Origin: Limiplasma sp958448555
GTDB taxonomy: Bacteria; Bacillota; Clostridia; Christensenellales; Aristaeellaceae
Reading direction: 5' to 3'
Length of the DNA stretch: 55,891 nt
Assembly: GCA_958448555.1 (NCBI GenBank)
Contig: CAUDEL010000013.1
Span: 1-55,891 of the forward strand
Positions 1-7,457 of the stretch are shown here, one piece after another (position 1 is the stretch's first letter; each line of letters starts with the position of its first letter). The notes under the pieces were generated by a model. It saw nothing but the letters and a program-made list of their open reading frames with translations. It was not told the origin of the DNA and did not search any database. Both the position numbers and the translations under genes were made by a program.

Positions 1-115
1 TGGATTCGGAAGCCTTGCGCAGCAAGGTTTCCTTGCACGTTTCCCCGGCCGCGCCACAGGCGCAGGGGAAACGTGTTCTGGCGGAAAAGATCGCCACAGG
101 CGAGCTTTTTCGACA
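1..115 (-). repeat. Dispersed palindromic repeat, copy A (cut by the window edge)
   Basis: This is the reverse complement, with only a handful of mismatches, of the repeat at the other end of the window (55754-55868). It contains successive short hairpins: CCTTGC/GCAAGG, GTTTCCCC/GGGGAAAC, and the hallmark hairpin TGTCGAAAAAG...CTTTTCCGCCA read on the minus strand. It begins with TGGATTCGGA, which is one arm of the terminal hairpin in the intact copy, so the outer arm is missing here. It has no coding signal. A short ORF through it (reading like KIATGELFRQAEAG) is a by-product of the repeat. Confidence 0.85.
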
Positions 116-122
116 AGCTGAG

Positions 123-143
123 GCGGGGCCAGTCCGGCCCCGC
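123..143 (-). terminator. GC hairpin after pfkA
   Basis: Perfect 8-bp arms GCGGGGCC/GGCCCCGC with a 5-nt loop lie 15 nt beyond the pfkA stop codon. No good T-tract follows on the minus strand, so this may be a weak terminator or an mRNA 3' end stabiliser. Confidence 0.45.
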
Positions 144-158
144 TTCTTGCATGCGCGC

Positions 159-1232
159 TCAGTCGCCCATGCAGATGCCCATGTTTCTGGCGGTTACCAG
201 CACATGGTCATCCTTGGGGACGGGCTTGGGCACGCCGGCGATGTCCTTGAGCTTGTTGTGAACGATCTCGTTTCCGTTGAGCGCCACGGTCACGCCGTAG
301 ATCTCGTCACGGATGAGCTCGGCGGCGTGCACGCCGAACTGGGTGGAGAGCACGCGGTCATAGGCACTGGGGCTGCCGCCGCGCTGGATGTGGCCCGGCA
401 CGACATGACGCGCCTCCACGCCCACCATTTCGCTGAGCTGGGCGGCAATGCGCTTGCTGATGCAGTCATAGGGCAGCGTGGCGCGGTAGGCCTCGCGCTC
501 CTTCTTCTTCATCTTGGCCTCCTCCTCGCTCATGGCGCCCTCGGCCACGGCGATGATGCTGAAGGCCTTCTTGCTCTTGGCGCGGGCCTCCACGGCCTCG
601 GCCACCTTCTTGATGTCGTAGGGGACCTCGGGGAGCAAAATGACGTCCGCGCCGCCTGCCAGGCCCGAGTAAAGCGTCAGCCAGCCCGCCTTGTTGCCCA
701 TGATCTCGATGACCATGCAGCGGCCATGGCTGGTGGCCGTGGTGTGGATGCGGTCGATGACCTCCGTGGCGATATCCACCGCCGTATGGAAGCCGAAGGT
801 GAAGTCGGTGCCGTAGATGTCGTTGTCGATGGTCTTGGGCAGGCCGATGACGTTGAGGCCCTCCTCGCTGAGCAGGTTGGCCGTCTTGTGCGTGCCGTTG
901 CCGCCCAGGGTGACCAGGCAGTCGAGCTTAAGGTCCTTGTAGGTCCGCTTCATGGCGGCCACCTTGTCCACGCCGCGCTCGTCGATTACGCGCATGTTGC
1001 GGAAGGGCTGGCGGCTGGTGCCCAGAATGGTGCCGCCCAGCGTGAGGATGCCGGAGAACTGCTTCTTGCTCATCTCCTGGTATTCGCCCTCGATCAGGCC
1101 GCCGTATCCGTTGCGGATGCCGATGATCTCCGCGTCAAAAAGCTCGTAGGCGGCGCGCGCCACGCCGCGGATGGCCGCGTTTAGGCCGGGGCAGTCGCCT
1201 CCGCTGGTCAGGATGCCGATTCTGCGCTTCAT
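159..1232 (-). CDS. pfkA: 6-phosphofructokinase, probably ATP-dependent
   Basis: Phosphorylates fructose 6-phosphate to fructose 1,6-bisphosphate, the committed step of glycolysis, in the cytoplasm. The 357-aa protein starts with the family signature KRRIGILTSGGDCPGLNAA. The nucleotide-loop motif GGNGT is at residues 110-114 and the catalytic motif PKTIDND at 132-138. The residue equivalent to E. coli Gly104 is Gly (ATP preference), while the residue equivalent to position 124 is Lys133 rather than Gly. This Gly/Lys pair is described for one ATP-using PFK subgroup, whereas PPi enzymes have Asp/Lys. Cofactor choice is therefore inferred as ATP. The ATG has AAGGAGG 7 nt upstream. It is a single gene with its own promoter. 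Confidence 0.95.
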   Translation of the reverse strand: MKRRIGILTSGGDCPGLNAAIRGVARAAYELFDAEIIGIRNGYGGLIEGEYQEMSKKQFSGILTLGGTILGTSRQPFRNMRVIDERGVDKVAAMKRTYKDLKLDCLVTLGGNGTHKTANLLSEEGLNVIGLPKTIDNDIYGTDFTFGFHTAVDIATEVIDRIHTTATSHGRCMVIEIMGNKAGWLTLYSGLAGGADVILLPEVPYDIKKVAEAVEARAKSKKAFSIIAVAEGAMSEEEAKMKKKEREAYRATLPYDCISKRIAAQLSEMVGVEARHVVPGHIQRGGSPSAYDRVLSTQFGVHAAELIRDEIYGVTVALNGNEIVHNKLKDIAGVPKPVPKDDHVLVTARNMGICMGD

Positions 1233-1273
1233 TGCTTTTTCCTCCTTATAGCAAGTACCTGTTTATGGCATTT

Positions 1274-1302
1274 ATTATAGCATGTGCGCAGCGGAATGAC
1301 AA
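1274..1302 (-). promoter_or_regulatory. pfkA promoter
   Basis: On the minus strand, -35 TTGTCA (1302-1297), a 17-bp spacer and a perfect -10 TATAAT (1279-1274) lie about 40 bp upstream of the pfkA start. Confidence 0.8.
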
Positions 1303-1328
1303 CGCAGGATTTTTTTTGACCGATGCCA

Positions 1329-1337
1329 TGCTATAAT
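1329..1337 (+). promoter_or_regulatory. Extended -10 promoter for the pentapeptide-repeat gene
   Basis: TGC-TATAAT forms an extended -10 element. No convincing -35 box lies 16-18 bp upstream; a TTGAC occurs but only 10-11 bp away. The mRNA leader would be about 20 nt. Confidence 0.55.
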
Positions 1338-1364
1338 GAAAGCCGCTGAAGGGAGGGAATGTGC

Positions 1365-2021
1365 ATGAAGGACGATTGGCGCGTGCTGGACCCGGCGCTG
1401 CCGCCGGAGCCCGTGCAGGGCGCATCGCTTGAGGCGGCGGCCGAAGCGCTCGCGGCGGGAGACGACCTTGAAAACATGCGCTTTTTGGAGGGCGAGCTCT
1501 GCGGCCTGTCCGGGAAGAATCTGGACGTGCGGGGATGCGTGTTTGAGCGCTGCCGCTTCGGAGAAAACGACTTAAAGCGCGTCAGCTTCGTAGACTGCGT
1601 CTTTGATCGGTGCGAATGGAGCAACGCGCGGCTTGAAAACGCGGCGCTTCAGCGGGTCGGCTTCCGGGGTTGCCGGATGACAGGGCTGGAGGTGCTTGGC
1701 GGGGCGCTGATGAGCGCCGCCTTTGAGGGGTGCATGCTGGATTACGCCTCGTTTTCGGAGTGCAAGCTGGACCGGGTTGCCTTTTCGGACTGCCGCCTGC
1801 GGGAAAGCCTGTGGTCCGAGGTTCGCTTCGTCAGGGCGCGCTTTGACCGCTCGGACCTCGCGCGCGCCCAGTGGATGCGGACCCCGCTGGCGGGCATGGA
1901 CATGACCACCTGCCGGATTGCGGGCTGGAGCGTTTCGCTCTACGACCTGCGCGGCATGAGGGTCACGGCGGCGCAGGTGTTGGAGCTCAGCGGGTTGCTG
2001 GGCGTGGAGATCGTGAGCTGA
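1365..2021 (+). CDS. Pentapeptide-repeat protein
   Basis: A 218-aa cytoplasmic protein. From residue ~40 to ~200 it follows the pentapeptide rhythm with bulky residues or Cys every fifth position (CVFERCRFGENDLKRVSF, CKLDRVAFSDCRLRESLW), which predicts a right-handed quadrilateral beta-helix. Size and style resemble the Qnr/McbG group, some of which protect gyrase, but gyrase protection cannot be inferred here. The start at 1365 is preferred over ATG 1359 because GGGAGG (1351-1356) is 8 nt from 1365 but only 2 nt from 1359. It stands alone and converges on copA. Confidence 0.8.
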   Translation: MKDDWRVLDPALPPEPVQGASLEAAAEALAAGDDLENMRFLEGELCGLSGKNLDVRGCVFERCRFGENDLKRVSFVDCVFDRCEWSNARLENAALQRVGFRGCRMTGLEVLGGALMSAAFEGCMLDYASFSECKLDRVAFSDCRLRESLWSEVRFVRARFDRSDLARAQWMRTPLAGMDMTTCRIAGWSVSLYDLRGMRVTAAQVLELSGLLGVEIVS

Positions 2022-2023
2022 CA

Positions 2024-2055
2024 AAGGGCCGGGACGCTTTTGCGCCACGGCCCTT
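2024..2055. terminator. Bidirectional terminator between pentapeptide gene and copA
   Basis: Arms AAGGGCCG and CGGCCCTT enclose 16 nt. The element sits between two convergent stop codons and is followed by a T-rich stretch on the plus strand. Confidence 0.65.
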
Positions 2056-2061
2056 CATCTT

Positions 2062-2265
2062 TCAGCCGATCACCTTGTAGCCCTGATCCTCCACGGCCTT
2101 TTTCAGCGCCGCGTCGTCCACGGGGGTACCAAGCGTCACAACGGCCGTGCCGCTTTCATGGCTCACCTCGGCGGAGAGAACGCCGGGTACTTCCTCCAGC
2201 GCCTTTTTGACGCGGCCGGAACAGTGGGTGCACATCATGCCTTCGATTTTCAGGGTTTTTTCCAT
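2062..2265 (-). CDS. CopZ-like copper chaperone, in-frame internal start inside copA
   Basis: The last 67 residues of the copA frame form a complete heavy-metal-associated domain (EGMMCTHCSGRVKKALEEVPG) that begins with its own ATG at 2265-2263. AAGGAG lies 9 nt upstream, the spacing of a normal start. The 20 residues before it are an uncharacteristic basic linker, as expected if a former intergenic region became coding. The same DNA may therefore yield a CopA-CopZ fusion and free CopZ. Independent translation is inferred from the ribosome binding site only. Confidence 0.55.
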   Translation of the reverse strand: MEKTLKIEGMMCTHCSGRVKKALEEVPGVLSAEVSHESGTAVVTLGTPVDDAALKKAVEDQGYKVIG

Positions 2266-4536
2266 GGTTTTTCGCTCCTTCGCAAATTTGATTTTATGGT
2301 CCTTCCGAGCGCTGTGCGGGTCAAACAGGTTCAGGCGCAGCGCGTTGGAGACGACGCAGAAGCTGGACAGGCTCATGGCAGCGGCCCCAAACATGGGGTT
2401 GAGCTGCCAGCCCAGCAGGGGAATAAAGACGCCCGCCGCCAGCGGGATGCCGATGACGTTGTAGATAAAGGCCCAGAACAGGTTTTCATGGATGTTGCGA
2501 AGCGTGGCGCGGCTCAGGCGGATGGCGGCGGGCACATCGGTGAGACGGCTGTTCATGAGCACCACATCCGCCGCGTCGATGGCCACGTCCGTGCCCGCGC
2601 CGATGGCGATGCCGATATCCGCGCGCGTCAGCGCCGGCGCGTCGTTGATGCCGTCGCCCACCATGGCTACCTTTCCCTGCGATTGCAGCGAGCGAATCAC
2701 GCTTTCCTTGCCGTCGGGCAGCACGCCCGCGATCACCCGGTCCACGCCCGCCTCGCGGCCGATGGCCTCGGCGGTGCGCTGGTTGTCGCCGGTGAGCATG
2801 ACCACGGAGATGCCCATGTTTTGCAGCTCCCGCACGGCCTGCGCGCTTTCGGGCTTGATGGCGTCGGCCACGGCGATCATGCCAAGAAGCGTCCGCTCCC
2901 GGCAGAACAGCAGGGGCGTCTTGCCCCCGGCGCTCAGCCGGTCGGCCTGCGCCCGCATCTCCTCCCTTACCTCTGCGCGGCCGGAAATGTAGGCCAGGCT
3001 GCCCCCGCACAGCTGAGCGCCGTCCAGGGCGGCGCTCAGGCCGTTGCCGGGAAGCGCCGTGAAATCGGCGACCTCCCGCGCGCTGAGGCCCAGCGCCTCC
3101 GCCCGCTCCACCACCGCGCGGGCGAGTGGATGCTCGCTGCGTTTTTCCAGCGAATAGGCCAGGGAAAGCAGCTCCGCCTCCGTCACGCCGGGGGCGGGCA
3201 GCACGTCCGTCACCCGGGGTTGACCGCTGGTGATGGTGCCGGTCTTGTCCAGCGCGACCACGCGCACCCTTCCCGTCTCCTCCAGGGAGGCGGCGGTCTT
3301 GAAAAGAATCCCGGCTTTGGCGCCCATGCCGTTGCCTACCATGATGGCCACCGGCGTGGCCAGCCCCAGCGCGCACGGGCAGCTGATAACAAGCACCGAG
3401 ATTCCCCGCGCAAGCGCGTAGCCGAATGACGCGCCTGTGAGCAGCCATACCGCCGTAGCCAGCGCCGCGATGCCGATCACCACCGGCACAAACACGCCCG
3501 AGACACGGTCCGCCACCTTGGCGATGGGGGCCTTGGTAGCCGCGGCGTCGCTGACCATGCGGATGATCTGGGAAAGCGTGGTGTCCTCACCCACGCGGGT
3601 GGCCTCGCAGCGCAGGAAGCCGGACTGGTTGACCGTGGCGGCCGAGACAGCGTCGCCCTCGGCCTTGTCCACGGGGACGCTTTCGCCCGTGAGGGCGGAT
3701 TCGTTGACCGCGCTGTGCCCCTCCAGCACCACGCCGTCCACGGGGACGCTTTCGCCCGGCCGGACGATGAACACGTCGCCCCGCTTGACCTGCGCGACGG
3801 GCACGGCGCGCTCCGCGCCGTCCACCAGGAGCGTGGCCGTCTGCGGGGCGAGCTTCATCAGCCCCTTGAGCGCGTCGGTGGTGCGGCCCTTGGAGCGGGC
3901 CTCCAGCATCTTGCCCACGGTGATGAGCGTGAGGATCATGGCGGCGGACTCAAAATAGAATTCGTGCATCCAGTGGGCCGCATCCTCCTGCGCGCCGGTC
4001 ATGGCGAAGAGGGCGTAGAGGCTGTAGCCGAAGGAGGCCGCCGACCCGAGCGCCACGAGCGTATCCATGTTGGGGCTTCTGTGCCACAGGCTTTTAAAGC
4101 CGCTGATGAAAAAGCGCTGGTTGACGACCATGATGATCCCGGTTAAAAGCAGCTGCAAGATCGCCTGCGCCATAGGGTTGTGCGCAAGGAAGGCGGGCAG
4201 GGGCCAGCCCCACATCATGTGGCCCATGGACAGATACATCAGCGCAGCCAGAAAAACGAGCGACACCCACAGCCGCCGCCGGAGCGCAGGCGTCTCGCGA
4301 TCGGCCAGCGGGTCGTCGTCCGCCGCCGCCGCGGGCGCGCCTTTGAGGCTCGCGCCGTAACCCGCCGCCTCCACCGCCGCGATCACGGCCTCGTCCGCGG
4401 CCGCGCCCTCCACGCCCATGCTGTTGGTCAAAAGGCTCACCGAGCACGCCGTGACCCCCGGCACCTTTGAAACGGCCTTTTCCACGCGCGCGCTGCACGC
4501 CGCGCAGCTCATGCCGGTCACCTGGTACTGTTTCAT
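2062..4536 (-). CDS. copA: Copper-exporting P1B-type ATPase with C-terminal CopZ-like domain
   Basis: ATP-driven export of Cu(I) across the cell membrane. The 824-aa protein has, in order: an N-terminal metal-binding domain with Cys11-Ala-Ala-Cys14; eight predicted membrane segments; TGES of the actuator domain; CPC in the sixth transmembrane helix (near residue 387); the phosphorylation motif DKTGT (~429); SEHPL; GDGIND; and the Cu(I)-type residues YN and MSLSS in the last helices. A second metal-binding domain with MCTHC follows at residues 758-824, an unusual place for it, after a basic linker. A good ribosome binding site precedes that domain (see the next entry). csoR lies directly upstream in the same operon. 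Confidence 0.95.
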   Translation of the reverse strand: MKQYQVTGMSCAACSARVEKAVSKVPGVTACSVSLLTNSMGVEGAAADEAVIAAVEAAGYGASLKGAPAAAADDDPLADRETPALRRRLWVSLVFLAALMYLSMGHMMWGWPLPAFLAHNPMAQAILQLLLTGIIMVVNQRFFISGFKSLWHRSPNMDTLVALGSAASFGYSLYALFAMTGAQEDAAHWMHEFYFESAAMILTLITVGKMLEARSKGRTTDALKGLMKLAPQTATLLVDGAERAVPVAQVKRGDVFIVRPGESVPVDGVVLEGHSAVNESALTGESVPVDKAEGDAVSAATVNQSGFLRCEATRVGEDTTLSQIIRMVSDAAATKAPIAKVADRVSGVFVPVVIGIAALATAVWLLTGASFGYALARGISVLVISCPCALGLATPVAIMVGNGMGAKAGILFKTAASLEETGRVRVVALDKTGTITSGQPRVTDVLPAPGVTEAELLSLAYSLEKRSEHPLARAVVERAEALGLSAREVADFTALPGNGLSAALDGAQLCGGSLAYISGRAEVREEMRAQADRLSAGGKTPLLFCRERTLLGMIAVADAIKPESAQAVRELQNMGISVVMLTGDNQRTAEAIGREAGVDRVIAGVLPDGKESVIRSLQSQGKVAMVGDGINDAPALTRADIGIAIGAGTDVAIDAADVVLMNSRLTDVPAAIRLSRATLRNIHENLFWAFIYNVIGIPLAAGVFIPLLGWQLNPMFGAAAMSLSSFCVVSNALRLNLFDPHSARKDHKIKFAKERKTMEKTLKIEGMMCTHCSGRVKKALEEVPGVLSAEVSHESGTAVVTLGTPVDDAALKKAVEDQGYKVIG

Positions 4537-4555
4537 CTGCTTCCTCCCAAATCCC

Positions 4556-4858
4556 TCAGCGCATCAGCCTGCGCAGGGTGTCCATCAGTTCGTCGATGAT
4601 CTCGTCCTTGCCCTCGCGGATGTCCCGCGCCACGCAGGTGCGGATGTGCTGCGCCAGCAGCTCCCGGCTGAAGGCGTTCAGCGCCGCGTTGGCAGCCGCC
4701 GCCTGGGCCAGGATGTCCGGGCAGTAGGCGTCCTTCTCCAGCATGCCCCGGATGCCGCGGACCTGCCCCTCGATGCGATTGAGGCGGTGCACCAGACTCC
4801 TGTATTCCTCCGGGGTGCGTTCCCGGGTTCTGTGACAGCAGGCAGGCTTGGGGTCCAT
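4556..4858 (-). CDS. csoR: Copper-sensing transcriptional repressor CsoR
   Basis: A 100-aa all-helical repressor of the DUF156 family that leaves DNA when it binds Cu(I). The ligand set Cys46, His71, Cys75 has exactly the C-x24-H-x3-C spacing of Mycobacterium tuberculosis CsoR (36, 61, 65). The helix motif RLNRIEGQVRGI is present. An extra Cys-Cys-His near the N-terminus (PACCH) is an oddity. The ATG at 4858 is chosen because GGAGGG lies just upstream; longer readings run back into the operator DNA. It is the first gene of the csoR-copA operon and is probably autoregulated through the two palindromes upstream. Confidence 0.9.
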   Translation of the reverse strand: MDPKPACCHRTRERTPEEYRSLVHRLNRIEGQVRGIRGMLEKDAYCPDILAQAAAANAALNAFSRELLAQHIRTCVARDIREGKDEIIDELMDTLRRLMR

Positions 4859-4881
4859 GGAATCCCTCCGTTCCGACTCAT

Positions 4882-4898
4882 ATACCCATATGGGGTAT
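4882..4898. promoter_or_regulatory. CsoR operator 2
   Basis: An identical second copy of ATACCCATATGGGGTAT, 26 bp from the first, so on nearly the same DNA face after 2.5 turns. It lies at or just after the predicted transcription start. Identity extends to a 20-bp direct repeat (4879-4898 and 4905-4924). Confidence 0.7.
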
Positions 4899-4902
4899 AT
4901 AG

Positions 4903-4931
4903 AGCATATACCCATATGGGGTATCTGTCAA
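4903..4931 (-). promoter_or_regulatory. csoR-copA promoter
   Basis: On the minus strand, a perfect -35 TTGACA (4931-4926), a 17-bp spacer and -10 TATGCT (4908-4903). The spacer is almost exactly filled by one CsoR-type palindrome. Confidence 0.8.
4908..4924. promoter_or_regulatory. CsoR operator 1 (between -35 and -10)
   Basis: ATACCCATATGGGGTAT, a near-perfect palindrome around CCCATATGGG. It resembles the C-tract/G-tract operators of CsoR proteins and occupies the promoter spacer, so binding would exclude RNA polymerase. Confidence 0.75.
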
Positions 4932-4970
4932 GGGGAAACATGAACGAATTGTAACGTTTTTTATCGCTCG

Positions 4971-4999
4971 TTGACTTGGGGGCTTTTCTGCCTTATAAT
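4971..4999 (+). promoter_or_regulatory. Promoter of the FtsX permease-TetR operon
   Basis: -35 TTGACT (4971-4976), a 17-bp spacer and -10 TATAAT (4994-4999). Predicted start of transcription is near 5006, giving a leader of about 114 nt before the permease ATG. Confidence 0.85.
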
Positions 5000-5006
5000 A
5001 ACAACA

Positions 5007-5034
5007 TGAAAACGAAAAGAAGAATTTGTTTTCA
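5007..5034. promoter_or_regulatory. 28-bp palindromic operator A
   Basis: Imperfect palindrome with outer arms TGAAAACGAAA and TTTGTTTTCA, starting at the predicted transcription start. It is the same length as operator B at 5067-5094 and matches it at most positions. It is the probable binding site of the TetR protein encoded in this operon. Confidence 0.6.
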
Positions 5035-5066
5035 GCCGCGCGACTGCGCTTTTCTTTTGAGATTGC

Positions 5067-5094
5067 TGAAAACAAAATCCAGATTTTGTTTTCA
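5067..5094. promoter_or_regulatory. 28-bp palindromic operator B
   Basis: Perfect inverted repeat with 13-bp arms TGAAAACAAAATC/GATTTTGTTTTCA separated by CA, 60 bp downstream of operator A. As RNA it would form a hairpin ahead of the permease ribosome binding site, so an RNA role is possible too. Confidence 0.65.
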
Positions 5095-5119
5095 AGTCTC
5101 CCGGAGAGGGGATGGGGTC

Positions 5120-7426
5120 ATGGCCATGAGCGCTCTTGGAAAAAAGCTGATGCGGGACATGCGGCGCTCCGGCATGCAGTTTTTTGCGATCGTGATGCTC
5201 TGCTCCCTGGGCACGTTTATGTTCGCGGGCCTGGACGGGACGGCGCGGCTGGCGCAGGGAACGGTGGACTACTATTTTGAGGAAAACAACCTGGCGGATT
5301 TCTGGGTGAGCGTGCCCAGCGCGGACCGGGACACGCTGGAGCGCATCCGCGCCATCGAAGGGGTCGCGGACGTATGCGCGAGGGCCACGGCCGAGCTGGA
5401 ATGTACCTTGCCCGGAGAGCCGACGCTCAATGTGACGGCGTATGACGGTCCCATGCGCATCAACGTGCCGCTGGTGGAGGAGGGCGAGGCGCTCTCGCAG
5501 ACGGACGCGCGGGGCTGCCTGATCCAGGCGGGCTTTGCGCGGGTGCACGGCATCGGCGTGGGCGACCGGGTGAGCGTCAAGCTCTCGGGCCAGGAGTACA
5601 GCTTCGTCGTGCGGGGCGTGGTCTACAGCCCGGAGTTCATCTGCGTGACCGACGGCGTATACCCCAACCCCGAGCAGTACGGCTACATCCTCATCAACAC
5701 CTGCGGCATGCCGAGCCTGCCCCTGACGCAGGTGCTGGTGAGCCTTTCCGCGGACGCGGACGCCCAGGCGGTGGAGAAGGCCATCGAGGCGGCGCTGCCC
5801 ACGGCGCTGGTGGTCAACCGGCGGGCGCATCAGAGCACCGCGAGCGCCCAGAGCAACGCCGAGATGTTTTCCAACCTGACCCTGGTTTTTCCCCTGATCG
5901 CCTACGCGGTGGCGGCGCTTATCGTGATGACCACCCTCACGCGCATGATCGACAACCAGCGCCTGCAGCTGGGCACCCTCAAGGCGCTGGGTTATCCGTC
6001 GCGGCGCATCCGCGGGCACTACCTGGCCTACGCGATATGGCCGTCGCTCATCGGATCGCTCCTGGGCGTTTTGGCGGGCCATGCGCTCCTGCCCAACGTG
6101 ATCTGGGCGCTGCTGCTGGGGCAGAACGAATACCCCTACAAGCGCTATCCCGCCGTCTCCCTGGCGGCGTGGGCCATGGTGGCGCTCACCGTGGTCATGA
6201 GCGTGCTCATCTGCCTCTACACCTACCAAAAGAGCGCGCGGGAGACCACCGCCGAGCTCCTCAGGCCCAAGCCCCCCAAGGCGGGCCGGCGCATCCTTCT
6301 GGAGCGCGTGGGCTTTCTGTGGCGGCGCTTTAGCTTCAATACCAAGATGATCGTGCGCAACCTCATGCGAAACCGCATGCGCACCGTGATGTCCTTTGTC
6401 GGCGTGCTTTGCTGCAACGCGCTCATCATCGCCTCCCTCGGCCTTCAGGACTCGGTCAACGCCCTGGCGGAAAACCACTATACCAAGGCCCTTTGCTATG
6501 ATGTGCGCGCGGAGCTGACCTCCCAGGTCGACAGCGCGGACAGCTACCGCCGCCGTCTGGACGCGGAGGGCGTGGAGTGCATCATGGAAAAATCGCTCAG
6601 CGCCCGTTCGGCCGCCCAGAGCCGCACCACGCTTCTGACCGTGGTGGAGGCCGGACAGACGATGCTGCGCGTGGGCAAAAACGAGACGCTGGTGGAGATC
6701 CTGCCGGGCGGGGCGGCCATCACCGAGAAGCTGGCCCAGACGCTTGCGGTATCCGTGGGCGATACGCTGGAGCTGTTTTTCCCCGGCGACGACGTGCCGG
6801 CGCGCGTGACGGTGACGCAGATCGTCTTCAACAGCGTCTCCCAGGGCCTGTATATGGAGAGCAAGACCTGGGAAAGCCTGCGCAAGGGCGCCTTCACGCC
6901 TACGGCGATTCTGCTAAGCCAGCCCACGCAGACCTGCCTTGACGAGCTGGATGCCATGGAAGAGGTGGATAAGCTGACGTGGCCCGTGGACCAGGCGCAG
7001 GAGCTGACGCAGATGCTGGATATGCTCGCCTCTATCTTCGCCATGATTACGCTGATCGCCCTGGCGCTCGCTTTTGTGATCTGCTACAACATGGGATTGA
7101 TGAACTTCTCCGAGCGTACCCGCGAATACGCGACCCTCAAGGTCCTGGGCTATCATCAGCGGGAGATCCGGGGGCTGATTATCGGGGAAAACAACATCGT
7201 AAGCCTCCTGGGCGTGCTCTCGGGCATCCTGCCCGGCATCGGCCTGACGGGGCTGGTGCTTCGCGTGTGCGAATCGGAGACGCTGGCCTACCCCAGCCGC
7301 CCGGCGGTGCTCTCGGTGGTGCTGGCCAGCGTGGTGACCTATGTGTTCAGCCTCCTCATCCAGCTCCTGCTCACGCGCAAGGTGCGCGGGATCGACATGG
7401 TGGAGGCGCTCAAGTCGGTGGAATAA
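5120..7426 (+). CDS. FtsX/MacB-type ABC transporter permease (no ATPase partner nearby)
   Basis: A 768-aa membrane protein. It has a first transmembrane helix at about 20-38, a long extracytoplasmic domain, an FtsX core of three helices (~252-370) with RMIDNQRLQLGTLKALGY, a second single helix (~420-442), another extracytoplasmic domain, and a second FtsX core (~632-766) with RTREYATLKVLGYHQREI. Such proteins work with a LolD/MacB-like ATPase to move lipids or peptides or to transmit force. That ATPase is usually adjacent, but none is encoded here. The start at 5120 follows GGAGAGGGGA; longer readings would begin inside the operators. A TetR gene follows after 31 nt. Confidence 0.85.
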   Translation: MAMSALGKKLMRDMRRSGMQFFAIVMLCSLGTFMFAGLDGTARLAQGTVDYYFEENNLADFWVSVPSADRDTLERIRAIEGVADVCARATAELECTLPGEPTLNVTAYDGPMRINVPLVEEGEALSQTDARGCLIQAGFARVHGIGVGDRVSVKLSGQEYSFVVRGVVYSPEFICVTDGVYPNPEQYGYILINTCGMPSLPLTQVLVSLSADADAQAVEKAIEAALPTALVVNRRAHQSTASAQSNAEMFSNLTLVFPLIAYAVAALIVMTTLTRMIDNQRLQLGTLKALGYPSRRIRGHYLAYAIWPSLIGSLLGVLAGHALLPNVIWALLLGQNEYPYKRYPAVSLAAWAMVALTVVMSVLICLYTYQKSARETTAELLRPKPPKAGRRILLERVGFLWRRFSFNTKMIVRNLMRNRMRTVMSFVGVLCCNALIIASLGLQDSVNALAENHYTKALCYDVRAELTSQVDSADSYRRRLDAEGVECIMEKSLSARSAAQSRTTLLTVVEAGQTMLRVGKNETLVEILPGGAAITEKLAQTLAVSVGDTLELFFPGDDVPARVTVTQIVFNSVSQGLYMESKTWESLRKGAFTPTAILLSQPTQTCLDELDAMEEVDKLTWPVDQAQELTQMLDMLASIFAMITLIALALAFVICYNMGLMNFSERTREYATLKVLGYHQREIRGLIIGENNIVSLLGVLSGILPGIGLTGLVLRVCESETLAYPSRPAVLSVVLASVVTYVFSLLIQLLLTRKVRGIDMVEALKSVE

Positions 7427-7457
7427 CCGCCGCGACGGTGACAAGGGGGGAAACCAT

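Noticed and set aside
15..1184. 389-codon plus-strand frame opposite pfkA
   Set aside because: Starts in the repeat and runs antisense to a clear phosphofructokinase.
4976..5119. 48-codon N-terminal extension of the FtsX permease
   Set aside because: It would begin upstream of the predicted transcription start and read through both palindromic operators; ATG 5120 has a ribosome binding site.
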